A DNA stretch of 64,000 bases from contig JAJZEC010000006.1 in assembly GCA_021805825.1 (NCBI GenBank), positions 1 through 64,000 of the forward strand, written 5' to 3'. Made by a program: the position numbers and the translations under genes. Shown here piece by piece: positions 52,943-64,000 of this stretch; position 1 is the first letter of the stretch, and every line of letters begins with the position of its first letter. This DNA comes from Pseudomonadota bacterium. Lineage in GTDB: Bacteria > Pseudomonadota > Gammaproteobacteria > Burkholderiales > Burkholderiaceae_C. The notes beneath the pieces were generated by a model. It saw only the letters and a program-made list of their open reading frames with translations. It did no database searches and was not told the DNA's origin.

Positions 52943-53176
52943 GGCGAAGTAGAACATCAGCGCGTTGACGACGAAGAAGAACAAGCCGAGGGTCAGCAAC
53001 GTGATCGGCAGCGTCAGCACCAGCAGCACCGGACGCACCAGGCTGTTGAGCAGTCCGATCAGCAGCGCAGCCCACAGCGCCGCACCGAAACCGGCCAGCC
53101 GCACCCCGCTGTACAGGTAGGCCACGGCCATCAGGGCTGTCGCCGACAGCAGCCACTTGATCACGAGCTTGAGCAT
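52817..53176 (-). CDS. YvlD/Phage_holin_4-like small membrane protein
   Basis: This 118-residue protein is started at ATG 53176, which has a GAGGAG RBS at good spacing; upstream ATG/GTG codons lack one. It has four hydrophobic helices, and residues such as WAALLIGLLNSLVRPVL and ITLLTLGLFFFVVNALMFY match the Phage_holin_4_2 (YvlD) family. Despite the family name, it is a chromosomal membrane protein of unknown function, not evidence of a prophage. Its 3' end overlaps the M48 gene by 126 bp on the opposite strand. Confidence 0.85.
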   Translation of the reverse strand: MLKLVIKWLLSATALMAVAYLYSGVRLAGFGAALWAALLIGLLNSLVRPVLLVLTLPITLLTLGLFFFVVNALMFYFASALSSGFEVRGFGAALVGSLLYSLAGLLIDSALEGAFDRRA

Positions 53177-53269
53177 GGGCGGAACTCCTCGGGCGGGTCT
53201 GGGTACGGGCGTGGGCACCAGGCCGCCACCTTAAACCATGCGCCTCGCCCCTGCTGCACGCCCGAGCAT

Positions 53270-54763
<1,494 letters not shown>

Positions 54764-54795
54764 CTATACTCGGCGGCGGCCAGGAGGAAGCTGCC

Positions 54796-55428
54796 ATGGA
54801 CATGAAGCTGATGGGCTCGCGCACCAGCCCCTATGTGCGCAAGGTGCGGATCGTGCTGGGCGAGAAGGGCATCGACTGCCCGTTGATCGAGGACGACGTC
54901 TGGGGCGCCACGCCGCAGATCGGGCGCTTCAACCCGCTGGGCAAGGTGCCCTGCCTGCTGCTCGGCGACGGCGGCGTGGTCTACGACTCGCGGGTCATCG
55001 TGGAGTACCTGGATGCCGTCATGCCCTCGCCGCGGCTGATCCCGGAGGATGCGCGCCAGCGCGCCGAGGTGCGAACCCTGGAGGCCCTGGCCGACGGGGT
55101 GATGGATGCCGCGGTCGCCGCGCGCCTCGAACAGGCCTGGCCCGGGCGCGCTGCCGGTGAGCGCAGCCAGGCCTGGGTGCAGCGCCAGCTGGGCAAGATC
55201 GAGGCCGCGCTGCCGGTGCTGGCGGCTCGCCTCGACAAGGGCCCGTGGCTGTGCGGTTCGAGCATGAGCCTGGCCGACGTGGCCGCGGTCACCGCGCTGG
55301 ACTACCTGAGCTTTCGGGTGCCGCAGATCGCGTGGCGCAGCGACCACCCCGCGCTGGCCGGCCTGCGCGATCGCCTGGACGCGCGCCCGAGTTTCCACGA
55401 CACCCTGCCGCCACAGCCCTCGTCCTGA
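54796..55428 (+). CDS. Glutathione S-transferase family protein
   Basis: This 210-residue protein is started at ATG 54796 with a GGAGGA RBS; the frame is open upstream on the purB antisense. The N-terminal thioredoxin-like domain has TSPYVRKVRIVLGEKGI and FNPLGKVPCLLLGDGGVVYDSRVIVEYLD, with the cis-Pro and ESR/DSR glutathione motifs. The C-terminal all-helical domain has SMSLADVAAVTALDYL. It is a typical bacterial GST of unknown substrate and converges with pncC. Confidence 0.93.
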   Translation: MDMKLMGSRTSPYVRKVRIVLGEKGIDCPLIEDDVWGATPQIGRFNPLGKVPCLLLGDGGVVYDSRVIVEYLDAVMPSPRLIPEDARQRAEVRTLEALADGVMDAAVAARLEQAWPGRAAGERSQAWVQRQLGKIEAALPVLAARLDKGPWLCGSSMSLADVAAVTALDYLSFRVPQIAWRSDHPALAGLRDRLDARPSFHDTLPPQPSS

Positions 55429-55440
55429 TCCGCCCACCGG

Positions 55441-55458
55441 CCTGCGACCCGTCGCAGG
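55441..55458. terminator. Hairpin between GST and pncC (possible bidirectional terminator)
   Basis: CCTGCGA, CCCG, TCGCAGG form a perfect 7-bp stem with a tetraloop in the 57-bp gap between two convergent genes. No U-tract follows, so termination is inferred only from position. Confidence 0.4.
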
Positions 55459-55485
55459 TCGCGGCGGGCGACGGCGCGGGCGCGC

Positions 55486-56034
55486 TCAGCGCGGCGGCGC
55501 CTGGCGCAGCACGCGCTCCAGCATGCCGCGCAGCGCGTGCTGCGCGGCGGCCATGCGCACGGCGTGGCGGTCGCCCGGCCAGAGCACGTGCTGCGCCTGC
55601 GCGCGCACCCCCTGCGGGCCCCGCAGCGCCCACGCGAACCACACCAGCCCCACCGGCTTGTCCGCAGTGCCCCCGCCGGGGCCGGCGATTCCGGTGATGG
55701 CCAGCGCGGCCTGCACCGGGGCATGCTCGAGCACGCCCTGCGCCATCGCCAGCGCCACCGGCTCGCTGACGGCACCGTGCCGATGCAGCAAGGCCTGCGG
55801 AACCCCCAGCAGTTCGCACTTGGCGGCATTGCTGTAGGTCACCAGCGCGCGCTCGAACCAGGCGCTGGAGCCGGGCAGGGCGGTCAGCGCGGCGGCCACC
55901 AGGCCGCCGGTGCAGGACTCGGCGCAGGCCAGCATCCACTGCCTGTGCAGCAGCGCGTTGCCGAGTTCGCCGGCGGTGGCCAGCAGTTGCTGCCAGCCCA
56001 GATCGGCGGCTGCCGTCGCTGCGTGCTCAGGCAT
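55486..56034 (-). CDS. pncC: Nicotinamide-nucleotide amidase (CinA C-terminal family)
   Basis: This 182-residue protein is started at ATG 56034, overlapping the pgpA stop by 8 bp; the frame is open upstream as a pgpA shadow. It has the CinA-C fold signatures CAESCTGGLVAAALT, YSNAAKCELLGV and TGIAGPGGGTADKPVGLVWFAW. The enzyme deamidates NMN to NaMN in pyridine-nucleotide salvage, and this family also appears as the C-terminal half of CinA. It is the third gene of thiL-pgpA-pncC, a common order in Burkholderiales. Confidence 0.93.
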   Translation of the reverse strand: MPEHAATAAADLGWQQLLATAGELGNALLHRQWMLACAESCTGGLVAAALTALPGSSAWFERALVTYSNAAKCELLGVPQALLHRHGAVSEPVALAMAQGVLEHAPVQAALAITGIAGPGGGTADKPVGLVWFAWALRGPQGVRAQAQHVLWPGDRHAVRMAAAQHALRGMLERVLRQAPPR

Positions 56035-56569
56035 GGCCGAGGAAGCCGCTGAGCGGCGCCAGCACGGCCGCGGCCAGCAGTGCCGCGACCAGGTCGTCGA
56101 GCATGATTCCCAGGCCTCCCGGAACCTTGCGGTCGACCCACCCGACGGGGCCGCGCTTGACGGCATCGAACAGCCGGAACAGCGCGAAGGCAGCCAGCTG
56201 CAGGATCCACGGGAGGCCCGCATGCGGGCCGCGCAGCGCGTGCCATCCCTGCTGCGCCAGCCACAGCAGCAGCCACATCGCCAGCACTTCGTCCCACACC
56301 ACCGGCGATGGATCGTGCATACCCAGCGCCTGCGCCGTGCGCCCGCAGATCGCCACCCCGGCCGCGAAGCCGAACAGCAGCAGCCACGGCCATGCCCATG
56401 CCGGCAGCAAGGGCTGCAGCCCCAGGTAGGCGAGCCAGCCGAACAGGCTGCCCGCGGTGCCGGGTGCGATGGGCGACAGCCCGCTGCCGCAGCCCAGTGC
56501 GACAAAGTGCGCCGGGCTCGACAGCAGGAAGCGCCAGTCGGCGCGGGGCGCAGGGCGGGCAGGGTTCAC
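56027..56569 (-). CDS. pgpA: Phosphatidylglycerophosphatase A
   Basis: This 180-residue inner-membrane protein has about four hydrophobic segments and the PgpA motifs GSGLSPIAPGTAGSLFGWL, VVWDEVLAMW, FRLFDAVKRGPVGWVDR and GGLGIMLDDLVAAL. It dephosphorylates phosphatidylglycerophosphate to make phosphatidylglycerol. The start overlaps the thiL stop by 4 bp (ATGA), so the two are translationally coupled. Confidence 0.95.
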   Translation of the reverse strand: MNPARPAPRADWRFLLSSPAHFVALGCGSGLSPIAPGTAGSLFGWLAYLGLQPLLPAWAWPWLLLFGFAAGVAICGRTAQALGMHDPSPVVWDEVLAMWLLLWLAQQGWHALRGPHAGLPWILQLAAFALFRLFDAVKRGPVGWVDRKVPGGLGIMLDDLVAALLAAAVLAPLSGFLGHA

Positions 56570-57534
56570 GACGCGGCGAAATGATCGAAGGAAGGGTAGT
56601 GCTCGGCGATGCTACGGCCTGCGCTGTCGCGCAGCTGCAGACCGGGCTCGGCGACGATGCTGCCGATGCGCGCCACCGGCACCCGAGCGCGCTCGGCGGC
56701 CTGCAGGATCTTTGCGTGGCGATGCGCGGGCGCGGTGAACAGGAGCTCGTAGTCGTCCCCGCCGGCGAGCTGGCAGGCGCGCCGCCGCGCCGTGGCCACC
56801 GCCGCCAGCGCCGGGCTGGCGGGGATGGAGTCGGCATCCACGACCGCGCCCACGCCGCTGGCGCGCAGCACATGGCCGAGGTCGCCGAGCAGGCCATCGG
56901 AAATGTCGATGGCCGCGTGCGCCACGCCGCGCAGCGCCAGTCCGAGGCCCACGCGGGGCTGCGGGGCGTGCAGCCGCGGCAGCACGACCTGTGCCTGTGC
57001 CGGCGACAGCTGCCATTCGCCGCGCAGGTGACCGAGCGCCAGGCGGGCGTCGCCGGGGGTGCCCGACACCCACAGCGCATCGCCCGCGCGTGCCGCGTCG
57101 CGCCGCAGCGCCAGTTCGGGCGGCACCAGCCCGAGCACGGTCAGACACAGGTTCAGCGGCCCGCGCGTGGTGTCGCCGCCGACGAGTTCGATGCCGGACG
57201 CGTCGGCCAGCGCCAGCATGCCGGAGCTGAAGGCCTGCAGCCATTGCGGGTCGGCCGTGGGCAGGGCCAGCGCCAGGGTGAAGGCGCGCGGCTGCGCACC
57301 CATGGCCGCGAGGTCGGACAGATTCACCGCCAGGGCCTTGTGGCCGAGCTGGCGCGGCTCGGCTCCGGCGAGGAAGTGGCGCCCCTCGACCAGCATGTCG
57401 GTGGACACGGCCCACTGCAGCCCGGGCTCGCAGGCCAGCAGCGCGCAGTCGTCGCCGATGCCCAGCACGGCATGCGGGGCCGGGCGGCGGAAGTAGCGCG
57501 CGATGAGTTCGAACTCTCCAGGAGGGGTTGGCAT
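56566..57534 (-). CDS. thiL: Thiamine-monophosphate kinase
   Basis: This 322-residue protein has the ThiL signatures: GIGDDCALLACEPG and STDMLVEGRHF at the N-terminal Mg/ATP site, NLSDLAAMGAQP, GGDTTRGP, DISDGLLGDLGHVL and GGDDYELLF. It phosphorylates thiamine monophosphate to the active cofactor TPP, which also serves the 2-oxoacid oxidoreductase encoded in this window. It is divergent from maeB. Confidence 0.96.
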   Translation of the reverse strand: MPTPPGEFELIARYFRRPAPHAVLGIGDDCALLACEPGLQWAVSTDMLVEGRHFLAGAEPRQLGHKALAVNLSDLAAMGAQPRAFTLALALPTADPQWLQAFSSGMLALADASGIELVGGDTTRGPLNLCLTVLGLVPPELALRRDAARAGDALWVSGTPGDARLALGHLRGEWQLSPAQAQVVLPRLHAPQPRVGLGLALRGVAHAAIDISDGLLGDLGHVLRASGVGAVVDADSIPASPALAAVATARRRACQLAGGDDYELLFTAPAHRHAKILQAAERARVPVARIGSIVAEPGLQLRDSAGRSIAEHYPSFDHFAAS

Positions 57535-57659
57535 GCCGCCATTGTCGTCGCTGCGGCCTGACGTGCCGTCCCGCCCCTGCGCGACCGGACACTAGAATCA
57601 GCTCCCCGCGCCGGTGCGCTGCAAGGCACGACGGGCCGCGGTTCCTGGAGAGAGCGCAC

Positions 57660-59963
<2,304 letters not shown>

Positions 59964-60009
59964 GCGCCCGCGCGATCATCCGCGCGATCGTCTGTGCGAT
60001 CGCCCGCGC

Positions 60010-60045
60010 GCAAGCAGCGAAGTGAGTGATCACTCCGCTGCTTGC
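60010..60045 (+). terminator. Long hairpin after maeB
   Basis: GCAAGCAGCG (60010-60019) pairs with CGCTGCTTGC (60036-60045), and the inner GAGTGATCACTC (60024-60035) is self-complementary, giving a long stem with a 4-base bulge (AAGT) and almost no loop. An AT-rich stretch (60051-60075) follows, but no run of T. It is probably the maeB terminator. Confidence 0.5.
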
Positions 60046-60301
60046 TGCTGCACAATAAACAGGCGTAAATCTTGCTTTTCCGGGGGCTTTCCCATAGCAT
60101 GAGCTTTTGGCCGTCGACTTGACGCAGGGGGCGCAAGCGCGGTCAAGGCGCCGATGACTCCACTGCCGTGTTCAGGCTGCACGCCCGTCACGAAAACAAG
60201 TTGAAACGCGGCTGCGAGGGCCTCGGGGGGTCGCTGGCCGGTGGCGCGTCGGTCTCGCCGGCGTGGCAGCGTCCCGGCTACCGCGGCCCCATGCGGGCCA
60301 T

Positions 60302-60483
60302 GGCGAAGCCTTCCAGGATGCATCGCCGCCCACTTGCCTGCAGCAGGCACTCGCGAACAGCCCACGCCCTCCCCGGGCAGCCGCGACCGGGGGGCCGGAT
60401 CCATTGCATGCGGTGGTGCCCAACGCAGACTGCCTGTCTGCTTCTACACCAATGATCACTACGCAAGTTTCCAATCCATCCGG
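60302..60483 (+). pseudogene. Relic of a barnase-family (N1/T1-type) ribonuclease
   Basis: In the frame beginning at 60361, the translation PGSRDRGAGSIACGG then CFYTNDHYASFQSIR (to 60483) matches the C-terminal region of secreted guanyl-specific ribonucleases (barnase-type ...GSRDRGARRI...YYTDDHYxSFRRI), including the catalytic-His motif DHY. Upstream, GEAFQ, as in the family's DGxxF segment, is found in a different frame (60302-60316), and no start codon with signal peptide is present. So the gene appears frameshifted and truncated. It overlaps the 5' end of the barstar gene, the usual barnase-barstar order. The frame also runs on past the normal end without a stop (to 61011). The rest of the 59964-60451 gap looks non-coding. 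Confidence 0.5.
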
Positions 60484-60898
60484 TTCCGAGCTCGACGAAG
60501 GCGTCAGGCTTGCCGGGCTGCGGCCGAATATCGTGCAGTCCATTCGCGCATTCCGCGTGAACGAACTGATGACGGCGGCGCAGGAGGCGGGGCAGCATTT
60601 CCTCTATGCCAACCTGGCGCAGGCCACCACCCGGCAGGAAGTCCTGGAGGCCATTGCCCGCAGCTTCCTGTTTCCCAAGCATTACGGCAAGAACTACGAC
60701 GCCCTGCGCGACTGCCTCACGGACGTCATCGCGCGTGCCGGCGCGCAGCCGGGGTTTGTCATCGTGCTCGAGCAGTTGCCGATGACCCAGCGCTTCGACA
60801 AGGAAGCGCGCGAAACCCTGCTCGACGTGTTCCGCGACGCGGCCGACTTCTGGTACGAAAAGAGTGTGGAGTTCAGGGTCTTCTACTCTTTTCTGTGA
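60452..60898 (+). CDS. Barstar-family ribonuclease inhibitor
   Basis: This 148-residue protein is started at ATG 60452, though no ribosome-binding site is visible. The core (from LRPNIVQSIRAFRV, about residue 23) matches barstar proteins of Burkholderiales: FLFPKHYGKNYDALRDCLTD contains the barnase-binding KNYDALxDCL helix, and the end has LLDVFRDAADFWYEK. Barstar binds and blocks the cognate RNase in the cytoplasm. The RNase gene itself seems decayed (see the relic upstream), so this may be an orphan or have been retained for another role. The first ~20 residues may be a non-native extension, because they overlap the relic in another frame. Confidence 0.88.
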   Translation: MITTQVSNPSGSELDEGVRLAGLRPNIVQSIRAFRVNELMTAAQEAGQHFLYANLAQATTRQEVLEAIARSFLFPKHYGKNYDALRDCLTDVIARAGAQPGFVIVLEQLPMTQRFDKEARETLLDVFRDAADFWYEKSVEFRVFYSFL

Positions 60899-61047
60899 CC
60901 CGCGCGCCTGCCCGGGAGGCGTTGCGGGGTGAAGTGGAACCGGGTTTTCGAGCCAGCCGCGCGGTGCGCCCTGCACCGTGGTACGGCACCTGGCTGGCGC
61001 AGGCGGCCTGAAGCGGACGCCCCCTTCGCAAGGGCCGTGCGGCGCGC

Positions 61048-61857
61048 TCAGCCTTGCGCGGCGGATTGCTGCAGGCGCAGCGCCAGGGCAACGTATTCCT
61101 GCACCGGAACCTCCTCGGCGCGGCGCTGCAGGTCGAAATTCCCGTCGAATCCCTGTCGTTGCAGCCAGGGCCCCAGGCTGTGGCGCAGCAGCTTGCGCCG
61201 CTGCGCAAAGGCCGCTGCGACCAGCGCCTGCAGCCCGGCGCTGCGCAAGCCCTGCACATCCTGCGGCGGCCTCGGCCGCATGCCGATCACCGCCGAGTCG
61301 ACGCGCGGCGGCGGGTGGAAGGCCTGCGGGCCAACCTCCAGCACCGGCCACATCCGGTAGCGCCACTGCAGGGTCACTGAAAGGCGCCCGTAATCGGAAG
61401 TCGAGGGTTCGGCGAGGATTCGCCGTACCACTTCCTGCTGCAACATGAAATGCTGATCTTGCACATGCTCAGCGAATTCGAGCAAGTGAAACAACAGCGG
61501 ACTCGAAATGTTGTACGGCAGATTGCCGAAGAGCCGCAGCTCGCTGCCCAGGCTTGCGAAATCCAGGCGCAGGGCATCAGCCTCGATCACCCGCAGCCCC
61601 TGCAGATCCCGCACGCGCCAGCGATGCGCCAGGTCGCGGTCGATCTCCACCACCGTGAGCTCCGCGCAGCGCCGCAGCACGGGCAGGGTCAGAGCGCCCA
61701 GGCCGGGGCCGATTTCCACCAGGCGCTGCCCGGGGCGCGGGTCGAGGGCATCGACGATGCCCTCGATGACCGAGGCGTCGCTCAGGAAATGCTGGCCGAA
61801 GCGCTTGCGTGCCGTGTGCCCGGCGAGGCGCGAGGGGCCGCCGGCGGCAGGGCTCAC
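61048..61857 (-). CDS. rsmA: 16S rRNA dimethyladenosine transferase RsmA (KsgA)
   Basis: This 269-residue protein has a GTG start at 61857, overlapping the surA stop (GTGA). The ordered motifs are [36 protein letters not shown] (SAM motif I), [24 protein letters not shown] (motif IV, NLPY) and [12 protein letters not shown]. It dimethylates two adenosines in helix 45 of 16S rRNA. In E. coli pdxA lies between surA and rsmA; here it is absent. Confidence 0.96.
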   Translation of the reverse strand: MSPAAGGPSRLAGHTARKRFGQHFLSDASVIEGIVDALDPRPGQRLVEIGPGLGALTLPVLRRCAELTVVEIDRDLAHRWRVRDLQGLRVIEADALRLDFASLGSELRLFGNLPYNISSPLLFHLLEFAEHVQDQHFMLQQEVVRRILAEPSTSDYGRLSVTLQWRYRMWPVLEVGPQAFHPPPRVDSAVIGMRPRPPQDVQGLRSAGLQALVAAAFAQRRKLLRHSLGPWLQRQGFDGNFDLQRRAEEVPVQEYVALALRLQQSAAQG

Positions 61858-63239
61858 GACTGGTCGTCGGGGATGCGCACATAGGTGCGCGAGCGCACCT
61901 GCTGCACGAGTTCGTCGAAGGCCTTCGCCTCCTTCTGCTGCAGCAGCAGATTGCGCACCACGGCGCGCTCCTGCCCGGGCGCCAGCGCATGTTCGCGGCG
62001 GTCGACCAGCTGGAGCAGCACCACCTTGCCCGGCAGCACCAGCGGCTGCGAGAGTTCCCCGGGGTTCATGCCGTCCAGCGCGACGTCGAGTTCGGCCGGC
62101 AGCTGCCCGGGCAGCAACCAGCCCAGGTCGCCGCCCTTCGCGGCGGTGCCCAGATCCTGCGAAATTTCGCGGGCCTTGGCGGAAAAGCGCACCTCGCCGG
62201 ATTCGATGGCCTGCCGCACGACCTGCAGTTCGTGGATCGCGGCCTTGCGCGCCGACGCGCCTTGCGCGTCCAGCACGATTTCCCGCACCCGTGCCTGCAT
62301 CGCGCTTTGCGGAAGCCCCGTGCGCGGCTGTACGCGCGACACCAGCTCCAGGATGTGGAAGCCGGCCGGACTGCGGATCACCGCACTGACCTGCCCGGGC
62401 TGCAGCGAGCGCACGGCCTGGGCGAACAGCTGCGGCCATTGCGCGGCCGGGCGCGTGCCCAGGTCGCCGCCCTGCAGCGCATCGGGGCCGGCCGTGAAGT
62501 CGCGCAGCACGACGTCGAAGCGCCTGCCCTGCGCGAGCGCGGCCGCTGCCTGGTCGATCAGGCTGCGCGCCTGGGCGACCTCGGCGGGTGTCGGGTGATC
62601 GGGCAGCGGGGAGAGGATCTGCGCCAGGTGCAACTCGGCGTCGGCCGCGGCGCGGCCGCTGGCAGCCTGTTCGCGCCGCAGGTAGGCGTCGATGTCCTGG
62701 TCACTGACTTGCACCTTGCTCGCCACGTCGCGCTGGCGCAGGCGGGCGATCAGGATCTCGCGCCGGATCTGGGCCTCGAAATCCTTCCATCCCATGCCTT
62801 GCGCGCGAACCTGGGCACGCAGGCCGGCCAGGTCGATGTGGTTGCTGGAGGCAATCTGCCGCAGCGCGCGCTGCAGGGTGTCGTCGCTGACCTCGATGCC
62901 GCTGTGCTCGGCGAACTCGGCCAGCGCGTATTCGTTGATCATCTGTTCGAGCACCGCAGCGCGCAATTGCGCGCCGTGCGGCATTGCCGCGGCCTGCCCC
63001 GGCTGCTGCGCAAGCCGCTGTTCCAGTGTGCGCGCGCGCAGCGCAAGGTCGTAGCGGGTGATCACCTGATCCCCGACCACCGCGGCAATGCCATCGCTGT
63101 CCCCGCTGCTCGGCGCGGACAGCCCGGGCGCAGCCGCCGCGCCCGGCTCGATACCCAGATCCAGGGACTGCGCCTGCGCCGCGCCCAGGCACGCGCTGAA
63201 GGCTGCGAGCAGCAGGAGTCGCACGACGAATTTATTCAT
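61854..63239 (-). CDS. surA: Periplasmic peptidyl-prolyl isomerase chaperone SurA
   Basis: This 461-residue protein has a signal peptide ([20 protein letters not shown], cleaved near AQA). The SurA N-terminal domain (about 48-180) has [19 protein letters not shown] and [19 protein letters not shown]. Two parvulin-like domains follow (about 205-310, with [11 protein letters not shown] and GGDLGTRP; and about 320-430, with [13 protein letters not shown]). SurA escorts outer-membrane proteins such as LptD to the BAM complex. The start overlaps the lptD stop by 8 bp, fitting co-regulation with LptD. Confidence 0.95.
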   Translation of the reverse strand: MNKFVVRLLLLAAFSACLGAAQAQSLDLGIEPGAAAAPGLSAPSSGDSDGIAAVVGDQVITRYDLALRARTLEQRLAQQPGQAAAMPHGAQLRAAVLEQMINEYALAEFAEHSGIEVSDDTLQRALRQIASSNHIDLAGLRAQVRAQGMGWKDFEAQIRREILIARLRQRDVASKVQVSDQDIDAYLRREQAASGRAAADAELHLAQILSPLPDHPTPAEVAQARSLIDQAAAALAQGRRFDVVLRDFTAGPDALQGGDLGTRPAAQWPQLFAQAVRSLQPGQVSAVIRSPAGFHILELVSRVQPRTGLPQSAMQARVREIVLDAQGASARKAAIHELQVVRQAIESGEVRFSAKAREISQDLGTAAKGGDLGWLLPGQLPAELDVALDGMNPGELSQPLVLPGKVVLLQLVDRREHALAPGQERAVVRNLLLQQKEAKAFDELVQQVRSRTYVRIPDDQS

Positions 63240-64000
63240 AGTTGGCGTAGCGGCTGGGTGGAGCCGAGGGTTGATGCACCAGTTGGTATCCAGGGATATT
63301 TTCCTGCAAGGCTCGCAAGGGATTGTTCCCCAATCGGGAGAAGCCGGAGAGTTCGAGCTGGAACAGCACGCGGGTGCTGGCGGTCGCGGTGGTCAGCGAC
63401 TCGCGCTGCAGGACGATGCGCCCGACCCAGCATCCGCCGTCATATACCACTCCGAACAGTCCGCTGTTGAGTCTCTTGTCCATGATGCTGTAGTTGGCCT
63501 GGCCGACCGAGTACCAGCGCCCGCTCAGCCGCCACTGCCAGGCGGCATCGATGAATTTCAGCGGGATCTGCGTTGCCGTCGCGCTCTGCGTCTGGTAGGA
63601 CAGGCTCAGGTTGCGGTAGTCCTCGACCCTCCACTGCGCGCCAAAATCGGCCTGCACCAGCTGGCGTCGGCGCAGGTTGTAGTCCACCCCGGCGCGTACC
63701 CGCCAGCGCGGGTTCAGGGACATCGAGCCCAGCAGGAAGGTGTCGCCCAGGCCGCTGGGCAAGGGCCCGCCGCTGAGGGTCACGCGCTGCTCACTGAGCA
63801 GCACGCGCTGCGCCACGGTGGCGCTGGCATACTCGACGCCGCTGGTGGCGTCCAGCCAGCGCGTCGTGGCCCCGGCAGTCACGTTGTTGGCATCGGCGAT
63901 GCGGTCGTTGCCGGCAAACACGTTCGGCGTGTAGATCGTCGCCAGGTTCAGATCGAGCGGCACGCTGTCGTAGTTCGGCAGGTACGACTGCGCGCGGTAC
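63232..64000 (-). CDS. lptD: LPS-assembly protein LptD (3' part only)
   Basis: The gene runs off the right edge: 256 codons of the C-terminal beta-barrel are visible, from YRAQSYLPNYDS to SRYANYE. The barrel shows alternating strands such as LNPRWRVRAGVDYNLRRRQL and ...WQWRLSGRWYSVGQANYSIM. The C-terminal cysteine site reads YDGGCWVGRIVLQR, so the usual adjacent Cys pair (CC) is a single Cys. LptD inserts lipopolysaccharide into the outer membrane with LptE. Its stop overlaps the surA start. Confidence 0.92.
   Translation of the reverse strand, partial: YRAQSYLPNYDSVPLDLNLATIYTPNVFAGNDRIADANNVTAGATTRWLDATSGVEYASATVAQRVLLSEQRVTLSGGPLPSGLGDTFLLGSMSLNPRWRVRAGVDYNLRRRQLVQADFGAQWRVEDYRNLSLSYQTQSATATQIPLKFIDAAWQWRLSGRWYSVGQANYSIMDKRLNSGLFGVVYDGGCWVGRIVLQRESLTTATASTRVLFQLELSGFSRLGNNPLRALQENIPGYQLVHQPSAPPSRYANYE

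Noticed and set aside
52817-53176. Phage_holin-like gene as a prophage sign
   Set aside because: The YvlD/Phage_holin_4_2 family is a common chromosomal membrane protein; no other phage gene is present.
60241-61011. Intact barnase gene from GTG 60241 to 61011
   Set aside because: It lacks a signal peptide and upstream RNase motifs in that frame and continues about 175 codons past the normal RNase end, through barstar. A relic is more likely.

Overview
The window is GC-rich chromosomal DNA from a betaproteobacterium, most likely of the order Burkholderiales. The evidence is the run of conserved housekeeping neighbourhoods (LysM protein-dprA-smg, def-fmt-M48 protease, thiL-pgpA-pncC, maeB-barstar-rsmA-surA-lptD) and the codon use. 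I cannot name a genus. No rRNA, tRNA, CRISPR array, insertion sequence or prophage was seen. The sequence begins upstream of a sigma-factor gene and ends inside lptD.

Left part (0.2-16.4 kb). An ECF sigma factor and its RskA-type anti-sigma factor come first, then a Gfo/Idh/MocA oxidoreductase coupled to a CPA1 Na+/H+ antiporter. Next is a same-strand block: a LysR regulator, a DUF1445 (D-glutamate-cyclase-like) protein, a complete Liv-type ABC transporter (binding protein, two permeases, two ATPases) and a full-length 5-oxoprolinase. It reads as an uptake and degradation unit for 5-oxoproline, D-glutamate or a related lactam. A perfect LysR-type palindrome lies between the regulator and the structural genes. 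A UhpB/NarX-type sensor kinase without a nearby response regulator converges on it.

Energy-metabolism part (16.7-24.7 kb). A sulfide:quinone oxidoreductase faces a korCAB-CBS operon, which encodes a 2-oxoacid:ferredoxin oxidoreductase plus a GltD-like FeS/FAD subunit. A SCO-family copper protein is divergent from korC, and a perfect FNR/Anr palindrome sits in the shared promoter. This suggests redox-responsive, possibly microaerobic or sulfur-linked metabolism.

Transport and signalling part (24.7-46.3 kb). Here are an APH-AAA fusion kinase, LysE and MFS exporters, an APC permease, a PHA-synthase-like hydrolase with a Cys nucleophile, a class II amidotransferase, a diguanylate cyclase, and a divergent MarR/EmrB pair with a clear operator. 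A dense signalling cluster follows: a PhnD-like periplasmic binding protein, a hybrid kinase with a full phosphorelay (H-D-H), a REC-EAL phosphodiesterase, and a 1621-residue c-di-GMP protein. I read that last protein as GAF-GAF-GGDEF-globin-GAF-EAL-CZB.

Housekeeping part (46.3-64 kb). This holds a lipoprotein, smg, dprA, the LysM protein, def, fmt, an M48 protease, a small YvlD-like membrane protein, purB, a GST, pncC, pgpA, thiL, maeB, a barstar gene with the relic of a barnase-type RNase overlapping its start, rsmA, surA and partial lptD. Many genes overlap by 4-8 bases, indicating translational coupling.
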